Positions 1-8,471 of a stretch of 64,000 bases of DNA are shown in pieces. The stretch comes from JBBSNV01 sp964458605. GTDB taxonomy: Bacteria > Pseudomonadota > Alphaproteobacteria > Reyranellales > JAQSWP01. The position numbers and the translations under genes were made by a program. The stretch covers positions 1 through 64,000 of the forward strand of contig CAYWLS010000020.1 in assembly GCA_964458605.1 (NCBI GenBank), read 5' to 3'. The notes under the pieces are model-generated. The model had not been told where the DNA came from and did no database searches. It worked only from the letters and a program-made list of their open reading frames with translations. Position 1 is the stretch's first letter; each line of letters starts with the position of its first letter.

Positions 1-512
<512 letters not shown>

Positions 513-612
513 CTCACCCTCCTGTTATTTCAGACCCGGCCAGGGCCGGCAATCTGGGAAACTCCACCCACGACCAGACGAAAACGGCTTTGAAAGCGGT
601 ACAGGCAAGCGA

Positions 613-640
613 AATGTACGCATTTTGTTCTCACAGGCAA
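613..640 (-). promoter_or_regulatory. Probable recA promoter with LexA box in the spacer
   Basis: Reading leftward, a -35-like TTGCCT (640-635) and a -10-like TACATT (618-613) are separated by 16 nt, and the LexA-like box at 616-630 fills the spacer. Repressor bound there would block RNA polymerase directly. The region is AT-rich compared with its surroundings, as expected for a promoter about 100 nt upstream of recA. The hexamers are matches by eye only. Confidence 0.45.
616..630 (-). promoter_or_regulatory. LexA (SOS) box, proximal, one mismatch
   Basis: On the recA coding strand the site reads GAACAAAATGCGTAC, matching the alphaproteobacterial SOS consensus GAAC-N7-GAAC (often with AAAA after the first half-site) except for one base in the second half-site. 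It lies about 105 nt upstream of the recA start codon. The motif is established for Caulobacter, Rhodobacter and rhizobia; binding here is inferred. Confidence 0.6.
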
Positions 641-684
641 ACGAAATCTATAACCTATTGTCTATATTGATGATTTAAACTCAT

Positions 685-699
685 GTTCCAGACTCGTTC
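685..699 (+). promoter_or_regulatory. Second GTTC-N7-GTTC LexA-type direct repeat, perfect match
   Basis: The bases read GTTC, seven bases, GTTC: an exact match to the alphaproteobacterial LexA half-site spacing. It lies between the divergent recA and otsB genes, 173 nt from the recA start and about 130 nt from the otsB start. It could be a second recA operator or could act on the rightward transcript. An 8-base match can also arise by chance. Confidence 0.4.
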
Positions 700-829
700 G
701 GCGATCTGTCGACCCCTGGTTCGAATTCCGGGCAAATTCCGGAATAGTTGCGAAACCGGCCGCAACCGCGTGCGTTTGTAGGGGGCGACGGCGCGCCGAA
801 TTTGCTATTGGTTCCTCCGTCACCGCAGC

Positions 830-1627
830 ATGGAGGATCGTTCATTGGCGCCCGAGCCAAAGCCACAGGACAAAATCGCGGGCGACTACGCCCTCCTGCC
901 GCCCGATGCCGCCCATTGGGCCTTGTTTCTCGACCTGGACGGCACGCTGATCGACATCGCCGACGCCCCTGACGGCGTCTCCGTCCCGGCCGATCTCCCG
1001 CCGCTGCTGGATCGCCTCAGCCACCTGCTGGGCGGGGCGCTGGCACTGGTGTCCGGCCGACCGATTTCCGACATCGACCGGTTGTTCTCCCCCTACCGAT
1101 TTGCCGCCGCCGGGCTGCATGGCCTGCAACTGCGCCTGCCCGGCGGGGAAACGGCCGCCGATGACGCGATCGATATCGATGGCTTGCGCGCCAGGGCGCG
1201 CGAATTGGTCGCCGGCCTGCCCGGCACCGTGCTGGAAGACAAGGGCGGCACGCTCGCCCTGCACTATCGCAGCGCTCCCCGACAAAGCGAGGCGCTGCGC
1301 CAGGGCGCGCTGGCGCTGATCGCCAAGCGGCCCGATCTCACCCTGCTGTCCGGAAAGATGGTGCTGGAGATCAAGCCGCGCGGCATCGCCAAGGGCAAGG
1401 CGGTGAAGAAGCTTGCCTCGCTGGCGCCGTTCGCCGGCCGCACGCCGATCTTCGTCGGCGACGACGTGACCGACCGCGACGGGTTCAAGGCGGTGCGCGA
1501 GCTGGGCGGCCGCGCCGTGCTGGTGGGCGATCCCAGAATGGCCGCCGCCTGTCTGGTGCTGGCCGATCCCAACGCCGTGCGCGCCTGGCTTGCCCGCCTG
1601 GCGGGCCGGCTGGAGCGCGCGGCGTGA
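830..1627 (+). CDS. otsB: Trehalose-6-phosphate phosphatase
   Basis: HAD-superfamily enzyme that dephosphorylates trehalose-6-phosphate, the last step of the OtsAB trehalose pathway; cytosolic. The 265-residue protein has the catalytic DLDGTL loop at residues 35-40 (nucleophile and acid-base aspartates), a VSGRPISDI stretch typical of the family, and the late FVGDDVTDRDGF metal-binding motif from about residue 208. Length is normal. The ATG at 830 has no clear ribosome site, so the start is approximate; a short inverted repeat GTTGCG/CGCAAC lies upstream at 747-766. The next gene starts inside the stop codon, so the three genes form one operon. Confidence 0.9.
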   Translation: MEDRSLAPEPKPQDKIAGDYALLPPDAAHWALFLDLDGTLIDIADAPDGVSVPADLPPLLDRLSHLLGGALALVSGRPISDIDRLFSPYRFAAAGLHGLQLRLPGGETAADDAIDIDGLRARARELVAGLPGTVLEDKGGTLALHYRSAPRQSEALRQGALALIAKRPDLTLLSGKMVLEIKPRGIAKGKAVKKLASLAPFAGRTPIFVGDDVTDRDGFKAVRELGGRAVLVGDPRMAAACLVLADPNAVRAWLARLAGRLERAA

Positions 1628-3420
1628 GTGCGCTCGATCTTGCCGTGATCGGCAATTGCCGGGTCAGCGCCCTGATCGACAGACAGGGCGCCATCGTCTG
1701 GTGCTGCCTGCCGCAGCCCGACGGCGATCCGGTGTTCTGCAACCTGCTGTCGCCCAAGCTGGGCACCGGCGCCGGCCGCTTCGCCTTCGACCTGGAGAAT
1801 CTGGCCCAGGCCGAGCAGCGCTATTTGCCCAACACCGCGATCGTCGAGACCATCCTGCGCGACAAGGACGGCAACGCCCTGCGCGTGATCGACTTCGCGC
1901 CGCGTTTCCGCCAGTTCGACCGCCACTTCCGGCCGGTCATGCTGGTGCGCAAGATCGAGCCGCTGGCCGGCCAGCCGCGCATCCGGGTGCGGCTGCGGCC
2001 CACCGCCGAATGGGGCGCGGTGCTGCCTGCCATGTCGCTGGGCAGCAACCACATCCGCTATGCCGGGCCCAACCAGACCTTTCGCCTGACCACCGACGCG
2101 CCGATCACCTATATCGCCGAGGACGTGCCGTTCGTGGTCGATTCGGCGTTCCATTTCATCTTCGGCGCCGACGAGACCCTGGCCACCTCGCTGACCACCA
2201 CGGTGGGCAGCTTCCTCGACGCCACCCGCGAATACTGGATCGACTGGTCGCGCGCCCTGTCGGTGCCGTTCGAATGGCAGGATGCGGTGATCCGCGCCGC
2301 CATCACCTTGAAGCTGTGCAGCTTCGAGGAGACCGGCGCCATCATGGCGGCGCTGACCACCTCGCTGCCCGAATTCGCCGATAGCGGGCGCAACTGGGAC
2401 TACCGGTTCTGCTGGCTGCGCGACGCCTATTTCACGGTGCAGGCGCTCAACCAGCTAGCCGCCACCCGCACCATGGAGCACTTCATCCGCTACATCACCA
2501 ATGCCGCCGCGTTCGATCCGCAGCAGCGGCTGCGGCCGATGTATGCCATTTCCCATTCCGTCTCGCTCAAGGAGATCGAGGCGCCCGAGCTGGCCGGGTA
2601 TCGCGGCATGGGACCGGTGCGGCGCGGCAATGCCGCCTATCTGCAGGTGCAGAACGATTCCTACGGCAGCGTCATCCTGGCGGCGGCGCAGATCTTCTTC
2701 GACCGCCGCATGCCCCGGCAGGGCGACGTGGCGCTGTTCCAGCGCCTGGAACGGCTGGGCGAGCATGCCCGCGTCGTCGCTTTCGAGCCGGATGCCAGCC
2801 TGTGGGAGTTCCGCGGCAAGAAACGCATCCACACGTTTTCGAGCGCCATGTGCTGGGCGGCCTGCGACAGGCTGGCCAAGATCGGCGGCGCGCTGGGACT
2901 GGCCGAGCGCGCGCATTACTGGCGCGAGCATGCCGACGCCATCCGCGAGGCGATCCTGCAAAAAGCCTGGAGCGCGACCGAGAACAGCTTCGTCGACGCC
3001 TTCGAGGACGGCAATATCGACGCCAGCCTGCTGCTGCTGCACGAGATCGGCTTCGTCGCCGCGCAGGACGAGCGCTATCTCGGCACGGTGGCCGCGGTCG
3101 AGCGGCATCTCAAGCGCGGCGACCACCTGCTGCGCTACGCCGTGCCCGACGATTTCGGCCTGCCGGAAACCGCCTTCACCGTCTGCACCTTCTGGTACAT
3201 CAACGCGCTGGCTGCGATCGGCCGGCGCGACGAGGCGCGGCTTATGTTCGAACGGCTGCTGGCATGCCGCAACCACGTCGGCCTGCTGTCGGAGGACATT
3301 CACCCCCAGACCGGCGAGCTGTGGGGCAATTTTCCGCAGACCTATTCGCTGGTCGGCCTGGTGCTGTGCGCGCAACGGCTGAGCAAGAGCTGGGAGGAGG
3401 CGTTTTGGCGCGGCTCGTGA
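1624..3420 (+). CDS. Glycoside hydrolase family 15 protein (glucoamylase/trehalase-like)
   Basis: An inverting alpha-glucoside hydrolase of family GH15, whose members include glucoamylases, glucodextranases and trehalases. The 598-residue protein has the N-terminal beta-sandwich beginning around AVIGNCRVSALIDRQG, then the (alpha/alpha)6 barrel with NWDYRFCWLRDA (about 257-268), the GPVRRGNAAYLQVQND motif carrying catalytic-site residues, and a late LPETAFTVCTFW motif with the likely second acidic residue. No signal peptide, so probably cytosolic. The GTG start at 1624 overlaps the otsB stop, and otsA begins inside its 3' end. Position between otsB and otsA suggests it trims trehalose or a related glucan; the true substrate is not visible. 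Confidence 0.85.
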   Translation: MSALDLAVIGNCRVSALIDRQGAIVWCCLPQPDGDPVFCNLLSPKLGTGAGRFAFDLENLAQAEQRYLPNTAIVETILRDKDGNALRVIDFAPRFRQFDRHFRPVMLVRKIEPLAGQPRIRVRLRPTAEWGAVLPAMSLGSNHIRYAGPNQTFRLTTDAPITYIAEDVPFVVDSAFHFIFGADETLATSLTTTVGSFLDATREYWIDWSRALSVPFEWQDAVIRAAITLKLCSFEETGAIMAALTTSLPEFADSGRNWDYRFCWLRDAYFTVQALNQLAATRTMEHFIRYITNAAAFDPQQRLRPMYAISHSVSLKEIEAPELAGYRGMGPVRRGNAAYLQVQNDSYGSVILAAAQIFFDRRMPRQGDVALFQRLERLGEHARVVAFEPDASLWEFRGKKRIHTFSSAMCWAACDRLAKIGGALGLAERAHYWREHADAIREAILQKAWSATENSFVDAFEDGNIDASLLLLHEIGFVAAQDERYLGTVAAVERHLKRGDHLLRYAVPDDFGLPETAFTVCTFWYINALAAIGRRDEARLMFERLLACRNHVGLLSEDIHPQTGELWGNFPQTYSLVGLVLCAQRLSKSWEEAFWRGS

Positions 3421-4787
3421 TCGTCTCCAACCGCGTCACCATGCCCGGCGAGCAGGCCGCCAAGGCCGGCGGCCTGGCGGTGGCGGTGCGCGAAGCGCTG
3501 CGCAAGCATGGCGGCATCTGGTTCGGCTGGAGCGGCGACATCGTCGAGCAGCCCAGCGACCTGCCGGTCTCGACCAGCGGCGGGCGCTTCACGGTCGCCA
3601 CGCTCGACCTGTCGCGCCAGGAGCACGAGACCTACTACGCCGGCTTCGCCAACAGCGTGCTGTGGCCGCTGTTCCACTACCGGCTGGGCCTGGTCGACTT
3701 CAAGCGCGAGAGCATGTCCGGATACATGGCGGTCAATCGCCGCTTCGCGCAGGCCATCGCCAAGATGCTGCGGCCCGACGACACGATCTGGGTGCACGAC
3801 TACCACTTCCTGCCGCTGGGCCAGGCGCTGCGCGAGCTGGGCGTCGGCAATCCCATCGGCTTCTATCTGCATATCCCGTTTCCCGCGCCCGACGTGCTGC
3901 TCGCGCTGCCGTTCCACGAGCATCTGGTGGCGGCGATGTGCGCCTATAACCTGATCGGTTTCCAGACCGAGCGCGATGCGCGCTGCTTCAAGCGCTTCAT
4001 CACCGACGAAGCCGGCGGCCGGGTCGAGACCGATGGCACGATCCATGCCTACGATCGCGCGGCACGGGTCGAGGTCTATCCGGTCGGCATCGAGACCGAG
4101 CGTTATGCCGCAACCGCCGCCGACGGCGCCGACGGGCCCGAGACCGAGCGCCTGCGCGAGAGCCTGGCGGGCCGCGGCCTGATCATCGGCGTCGACCGGC
4201 TCGACTACAGCAAGGGCCTGCCGCTGCGCTTCGACGCCTATGCGCGGCTGCTGGGCGAGCACAAGCAGCACCGCGCCAAGGTGGTGCTGATGCAGATCGC
4301 GCCCACCAGCCGCGGCGAGGTCAAGCAGTATCGCGCGCTGCGCCGCGAGCTGGAGCAGATGGCCGGCAGGATCAACGGCAAGTTCGCCGAGTTCGACTGG
4401 GTGCCGCTGCGCTACCTCAACCGCAGCCACTCGCGCAACGTGCTGGCCAGCCTCTACCGCTACGCCAAGGTCGGGCTGGTCACGCCGCTGCGCGACGGCA
4501 TGAACCTGGTGGCCAAGGAATATGTGGCGGCGCAGAACGCGGAGGATCCCGGCGTGCTGGTGCTGTCGCGGCTGGCCGGCGCGGCCCAGGAATTGCGCAG
4601 CGGCGCCAAGCTGGTCAATCCCTACGACATCGACGGCGTGGCCGAGGCCCTGCACGAGGCATTGCTCATGCCGCTCGACGAGCGCCGGTCACGCTGGAAG
4701 GAAATGTACGAGACCTTGCGCATCAACACGCTGACCAGATGGCATCAGCGCTTCCTGGGCGATCTTGGGCAGATGCGGATCGACTGA
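3405..4787 (+). CDS. otsA: Trehalose-6-phosphate synthase (GT20)
   Basis: Transfers glucose from UDP-glucose to glucose-6-phosphate to make trehalose-6-phosphate, which OtsB then dephosphorylates. The 460-residue protein has the N-terminal RLVIVSNRV, a GGLAVAVREAL stretch, NPIGFYLHIPFP, the donor-site motif IGVDRLDYSKGL and PLRDGMNLVAKEY, all standard for OtsA, and normal length. The chosen start is a TTG at 3405 preceded by GGGAGGAGG, inside the end of the GH15 gene; a GTG at 3417 is the alternative. Expression is likely coupled to the upstream genes. Confidence 0.93.
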   Translation: MARLVIVSNRVTMPGEQAAKAGGLAVAVREALRKHGGIWFGWSGDIVEQPSDLPVSTSGGRFTVATLDLSRQEHETYYAGFANSVLWPLFHYRLGLVDFKRESMSGYMAVNRRFAQAIAKMLRPDDTIWVHDYHFLPLGQALRELGVGNPIGFYLHIPFPAPDVLLALPFHEHLVAAMCAYNLIGFQTERDARCFKRFITDEAGGRVETDGTIHAYDRAARVEVYPVGIETERYAATAADGADGPETERLRESLAGRGLIIGVDRLDYSKGLPLRFDAYARLLGEHKQHRAKVVLMQIAPTSRGEVKQYRALRRELEQMAGRINGKFAEFDWVPLRYLNRSHSRNVLASLYRYAKVGLVTPLRDGMNLVAKEYVAAQNAEDPGVLVLSRLAGAAQELRSGAKLVNPYDIDGVAEALHEALLMPLDERRSRWKEMYETLRINTLTRWHQRFLGDLGQMRID

Positions 4788-4800
4788 TCCCATATCGGCC

Positions 4801-4821
4801 GGCGGCCCTTTTTCGGCCGCC
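4801..4821. terminator. Hairpin between convergent otsA and dksA
   Basis: GGCGGCC and GGCCGCC form a perfect 7-bp stem around a loop containing five T residues, in the 55-nt gap between two converging genes. It could terminate in both directions, but a T tract after the stem is missing. Confidence 0.35.
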
Positions 4822-4842
4822 ACGCCCGGTGCGCGAGCGGGT

Positions 4843-5259
4843 CTAGTCGTCGCGCTTGGTGCGTTCCAGCCGCTCGTGCCGTTCCTGGGCCTCGACGCTC
4901 AGCGTCGCGGTCGGCCTTGCCTCCAGCCGCTTCAGCGGGATCGGCTCGTCGGTCTCCTCGCAATAGCCGTAGGAGCCGTCGTCGATGCGGCGCAGCGCCG
5001 AATCGATCTTGGCGATCAGCTTGCGGAAACGGTCGCGGGTACGCAGCTCCAGGGAACGATCGGTCTCGGCGGTGGCGCGGTCGGCCAGGTCGGGCTGCGC
5101 CAGACTTTCCTCCTGCAGGCTCTGCAGGGTCATGTTCGATTCTTCGAGCAACTCCTGCTTCCAGCGCAGCAGCTTCTGGCGGAAATATTCCTGCTGCCGC
5201 GGATTCATGAACGGTTCGCTATCCGACGGGCGATAGCCTACCGGCAGAGTGACGCGCAT
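4843..5259 (-). CDS. dksA: DksA, RNA polymerase-binding transcription factor
   Basis: Binds the RNA polymerase secondary channel and, with ppGpp, shifts transcription in the stringent response. The 138-residue protein has the N-terminal coiled-coil region, then the C-terminal stretch GYCEETDEPIPLKRLEARP and SVEAQERHERLER. Only one of the four zinc cysteines of E. coli DksA remains, which is the usual alphaproteobacterial form rather than damage. The ATG at 5259 gives the family start MRVTLPVGYRPSD; the frame stays open further upstream but that part looks noncoding. It is divergent from the DUF3553 gene and convergent with otsA. Confidence 0.92.
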   Translation of the reverse strand: MRVTLPVGYRPSDSEPFMNPRQQEYFRQKLLRWKQELLEESNMTLQSLQEESLAQPDLADRATAETDRSLELRTRDRFRKLIAKIDSALRRIDDGSYGYCEETDEPIPLKRLEARPTATLSVEAQERHERLERTKRDD

Positions 5260-5533
5260 ACGGTGAACTCCAACACCAGGACCTGAAACGGCCGGGAGTA
5301 TATGAATCGACCCCACCCCCGGCAAGCGTCGCATCGCGCCGCCGATCCGACCGGTTGTCGCTGCCGGATTGCATCGCATTTTCATTTGTTTGCAATCAAT
5401 TAGCCCAAACTCCAAGCACCGGATCGAAGCCCGGACCGCCAGGCCCGCCGCGCGCAGCCGGCGCGGCGCCGGCGCGGCCCCGGCCTGGGCGTGCTATAGC
5501 CAAGCCCCGACCCTTGCCCCGAGGAGAGCCGCA

Positions 5534-5734
5534 ATCGCCCCGCCTTCGTCCCCATCGCGCGGCATCCTCCAGCCGGGCGACTATGTGCGCCATCCGCAGC
5601 AGCCCGACTGGGGGCTGGGTCAGGTGCAGTCGATGATCGGCCTGCGCATCACGGTCAATTTCGAGCACCGCGGCAAGGTGCTGATCGATGGCGGCCGGAT
5701 CGAACTGGAAAAAATCGACCCGCGGCAGCTATAG
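5534..5734 (+). CDS. DUF3553 small protein, apparently with a non-AUG start
   Basis: A short protein of unknown function, seen in many alphaproteobacteria, whose hallmark is here as GDYVRHPQQPDWGLGQVQS followed by TVNFEHRGKVLI. There is no in-frame ATG or GTG before this domain. The strongest ribosome site (GAGGAGAG, 5521-5528) lies 5 nt before an in-frame ATC at 5534, which would give 66 residues, the family's normal size. The only other in-frame starts are TTG codons far upstream (5369 onward) without ribosome sites, which would add about 55 unrelated residues. The domain call is solid; the start is an inference. The stop overlaps the convergent mobA stop by 6 bp (palindrome CTATAG). Confidence 0.75.
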   Translation: MAPPSSPSRGILQPGDYVRHPQQPDWGLGQVQSMIGLRITVNFEHRGKVLIDGGRIELEKIDPRQL

Positions 5735-6430
5735 AGCGCGGCGCAGGCGCTGCTCGGCGACACGCAGATCGTCGGGCGTGTTGACGTTGTGAAACGGATC
5801 GGGCCGCGCCAGGCGGCGTGGCCAGGCCAGTTCCGCCGCGCGCAGCCGGGAGATGAAGTCCTCGACCTTGCGCAGCCCCTCCTGTTCGATCGCCTGGCGC
5901 AGCCTGGGGCCGAGCTTGGTCGACCACAGCGCGATGGCGTTGTGCAGGCGCGGCCCCGAGCGCAGCACCAGCACGTCGGTCTCGACCACGTGCATGTGGC
6001 CGGCCAGCCGCGGCACCAGATCGAGCGGAATGAACGGGACGTCGGCCGGAACCGTCGCCAGCAGGATGCAATAGGGTGCCGCCTGGCGCGCCCATTCCAG
6101 CCCGGCCAGCAAGCCCCCCAGCGGCCCGACCGGTCCGCCGCCCGGCTCGCTCACCGTGTCGCTGAGGATGGCGACATCCTTGTCCAGCAGCTTGCGCAGC
6201 CTGGCCGGCGGCGCACCCGCCGCGGTGGTGGCGATCGCCAGTTCCAGCACCTGCGGCTTCAGGCGCTCCGCGACGCGCGCGATCATCGGCTTGCCGCCCA
6301 GCGGCACCAGCGCCTTCTCCCCGCCCTGCGGCCGGTCGACGAACAGGCGACGCCCCTGGCCGCCGGCCAGGATGACGCCCGCCACCGCCCCCACCTTGAC
6401 CTGATCCAATCTTCGTCCGCTGCCGGCCAT
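5729..6430 (-). CDS. mobA: Molybdenum cofactor guanylyltransferase
   Basis: Attaches GMP to molybdopterin to make the guanine dinucleotide form of the molybdenum cofactor; cytosolic. The protein begins the nucleotidyltransferase fold with VAGVILAGGQGRRL and has KALVPLGGKPMI, followed by PLGGLLAGLEWA, all in the MobA pattern. The ATG at 6430 gives 233 residues, slightly above the usual ~200. Upstream TTG codons in frame are less likely. moaA, an early enzyme of the same pathway, is about 22 kb away at 28,487. Confidence 0.9.
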   Translation of the reverse strand: MAGSGRRLDQVKVGAVAGVILAGGQGRRLFVDRPQGGEKALVPLGGKPMIARVAERLKPQVLELAIATTAAGAPPARLRKLLDKDVAILSDTVSEPGGGPVGPLGGLLAGLEWARQAAPYCILLATVPADVPFIPLDLVPRLAGHMHVVETDVLVLRSGPRLHNAIALWSTKLGPRLRQAIEQEGLRKVEDFISRLRAAELAWPRRLARPDPFHNVNTPDDLRVAEQRLRRAL

Positions 6431-6525
6431 GGCCGGAACTATGCGGTGCCTCCGCTCCGCCGACAAGCGGCGGTTGCCGCCACGGGGTTTGCTGCTAGGC
6501 TCGCGACAAAATGGGGAGGCAGGAC

Positions 6526-7311
6526 ATGAGCGACATCGACCGCATCGCCGACTATCTGCTCGAGCTTCGTCGGAGCCATCGCACGGTGCCCTTGTTCCCG
6601 GCCGAGCTGCTGCCCGGCGATGAAGCCGCCGCCTATCGCGTGCAGGACCGGCTGGTCGAGAAGCTGCTGCCGAGTTTGGGCCCGATCGTCGGCTACAAGA
6701 TCGGCCTCACCTCCGAGGCCATCCGTCGCCAGACCGGCCTGGGCCATCCCATCGTCGGCCCGATCTTCCGGAAGCGCGTATACAGCACGCCGGCCAGCCT
6801 GCCGCTGTGCTCGTTCGGCCGGCTCGGCCTGGAACTTGAGCTGTGCGTGCGACTGGACAAGGACCTGCCGGCATCCGGCGCGCCCTATACCGAGGACAGC
6901 GTGGCCGACGCGGTATCGGGCATCGGCACCGCTTTCGAACTGATCGAGGATCACGGCGCCGACTATGGACGGCTCAGTGCGATGCAGCTGATTGCCGACG
7001 GCAGCTGGCAGGCAGGCGTGCTGGCCGCGGCGCCGGTGGCGGCGTGGCGCGACCTCGACCGCTTCGACGCCCCGGGATGGGTCCGGATCGACGGCAGGGA
7101 AACGGCGCGCGGCAAGGCCGGCGATGCCATGGGGCAGTGCTTCAGCGGGCTGGCCTGGACGGCCAACCAGCTGGCGCCGCTTGGCCGTTCGTTGCAGGCG
7201 GGCATGATCGTGATGACCGGATCGATCGTGCCGACGCAATTCCCCAAACAAGGCAACACTGTGGTCGGCCACATCGAGGGCTTCGGCGAAATTTCACTTA
7301 CCGTGACCTGA
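6526..7311 (+). CDS. 2-keto-4-pentenoate hydratase / fumarylacetoacetate hydrolase family protein
   Basis: Member of the MhpD/HpaH-type branch of the fumarylacetoacetate hydrolase superfamily, which hydrates or decarboxylates 2-keto acids made in aromatic ring breakdown. Visible features are VGYKIGLTSEAIRRQTGLGHPIVGPI cut into the family pattern VGYKIGLTS and a LGLELELCVRL metal-binding strand, then the late MTGSIVPTQFPKQGN motif. The 261-residue length is normal. The ATG at 6526 has an excellent ribosome site (GGGGAGG). No other ring-cleavage genes are nearby, so the substrate cannot be named. Confidence 0.8.
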   Translation: MSDIDRIADYLLELRRSHRTVPLFPAELLPGDEAAAYRVQDRLVEKLLPSLGPIVGYKIGLTSEAIRRQTGLGHPIVGPIFRKRVYSTPASLPLCSFGRLGLELELCVRLDKDLPASGAPYTEDSVADAVSGIGTAFELIEDHGADYGRLSAMQLIADGSWQAGVLAAAPVAAWRDLDRFDAPGWVRIDGRETARGKAGDAMGQCFSGLAWTANQLAPLGRSLQAGMIVMTGSIVPTQFPKQGNTVVGHIEGFGEISLTVT

Positions 7312-7385
7312 AAGCGCGGGCGCGACGCTGGCGATGGCGCTGCGCTCTCCGCTATACTGGCGGCGCCTTTTGGGAGCGGTATTCA

Positions 7386-8471
7386 GTGTTGCGATTGGTA
7401 TCGGCCGTCTTCGTTGTTCTGTCCGTTCTGTCCGCGTTCGGCCCCGCCGCCCAGGCAAGTCCCCCGGACGAGCCCCGCAAGATCACCGTCGCCGTGATGG
7501 GCGATTCGATCGCCGACGGCATATGGGGCGGCCTGGTGCGCATGCTGATTCGCGACCGGCGCTACGTGCTGCTGCGCGAAGCCAAGAATTCCAGCGGCTT
7601 CACCACCAGCGACTGGCTGGCGCCGCTCGATGCGGTAATCGAGAAGAAGCCGGACGCCATCGTCATGCTGATGGGCACCAACGACCGCCAGTCGCTGGTG
7701 GTGCGCGACAAGCCGCGCTCGCTGTTCCGCAGCAAAGGCTGGGAGGAAGGCTACGTCAAGCGGGTCGACGATTTCATGGACAAGGCGACGGCCGCGCAGA
7801 TTCCGCTGATCTGGGTCGGGCTGCCGATCATGCGCGACGACAAGTGGAACGAGGAGTCGCGATACCTCAACAACATTTTCAAGACCGAAGCGGACAAGCA
7901 CAATGTGCTGTTCCTGCCGCTCTGGGAGATGACTGCCGACAAGGACGGCAACTACCAGCCCTATGGACCCGATCTGAAAGGCGACAAACGCTTGCTGCGC
8001 GCCAATGACGGCATCCACTTCACGGAGCCCGGCTACGAGCTGATCGCCGATGCGGTGCTGCGTACGCTGCGCGAAAAATATCCGACCGTGTTCACCGTCA
8101 TACCGAGCAAGGACGAGCAGCCCGGGCCCGCCCCAGGGTCCGCCCCAGGGTCCGCCAGGGTCGACGCCAGCAAGCCCGACCGGCCTTCGTCGGCGCCGGC
8201 GACCCAGCCCGCGTCGCCGCCACCCGCCGACCTCGGCAAGATTTCGCCACCCAAGCACGATGCGGGTCCACCCGACTCCAGCATGGCAGACACTGGCAGG
8301 GATCCGCACGGCAGCGCTGCACCGGCGGCTGGCGATCGGGCCGGGCCGGCCCCCGCTTCCACAGCGCCGAGCGGTCCGGCCACCGGCCAGAGCCCAGGCA
8401 AATCCGATGGCAAATCCGATGGCAAATCCGACGGCAAATCCGACGCCAGATCCACGGACAGGGCCAAGTGA
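7386..8471 (+). CDS. SGNH/GDSL-type hydrolase (DUF459-like), secreted
   Basis: Predicted periplasmic esterase or acetyltransferase-like protein. After a signal peptide ending near residue 24 (AAQA), it has the SGNH block I VAVMGDSIAD (nucleophile Ser41), a GTND block, and the late DGIHFTEPGY block with the catalytic Asp and His. The last ~110 residues are low-complexity Pro/Ala/Gly-rich sequence ending in repeated GKSD units. The GTG at 7386 has GGGAGCGG upstream. It overlaps the next SGNH gene and precedes an MBOAT acyltransferase, an arrangement like polysaccharide O-acetylation modules. Substrate unknown. Confidence 0.8.
   Translation: MLRLVSAVFVVLSVLSAFGPAAQASPPDEPRKITVAVMGDSIADGIWGGLVRMLIRDRRYVLLREAKNSSGFTTSDWLAPLDAVIEKKPDAIVMLMGTNDRQSLVVRDKPRSLFRSKGWEEGYVKRVDDFMDKATAAQIPLIWVGLPIMRDDKWNEESRYLNNIFKTEADKHNVLFLPLWEMTADKDGNYQPYGPDLKGDKRLLRANDGIHFTEPGYELIADAVLRTLREKYPTVFTVIPSKDEQPGPAPGSAPGSARVDASKPDRPSSAPATQPASPPPADLGKISPPKHDAGPPDSSMADTGRDPHGSAAPAAGDRAGPAPASTAPSGPATGQSPGKSDGKSDGKSDGKSDARSTDRAK
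8397..8444 (+). repeat. Four tandem 12-bp units in the SGNH gene tail
   Basis: The unit GGCAAATCCGAT (last base T, T, C, C) occurs four times in a row and encodes Gly-Lys-Ser-Asp each time. A decayed fifth copy follows. Being a multiple of three, it changes copy number without breaking the frame. Confidence 0.9.

Noticed and set aside
703..735. A tRNA T-arm-like stretch (GGTTCGAATTCC) in the recA upstream region
   Set aside because: No acceptor, D or anticodon stems can be formed around it and the T stem has a mismatch, so it is not a tRNA gene; it may be chance.
4843..5259. DksA as a damaged gene because three zinc-binding cysteines are missing
   Set aside because: The cysteine-poor form is normal in alphaproteobacteria, and length and flanking motifs are intact.
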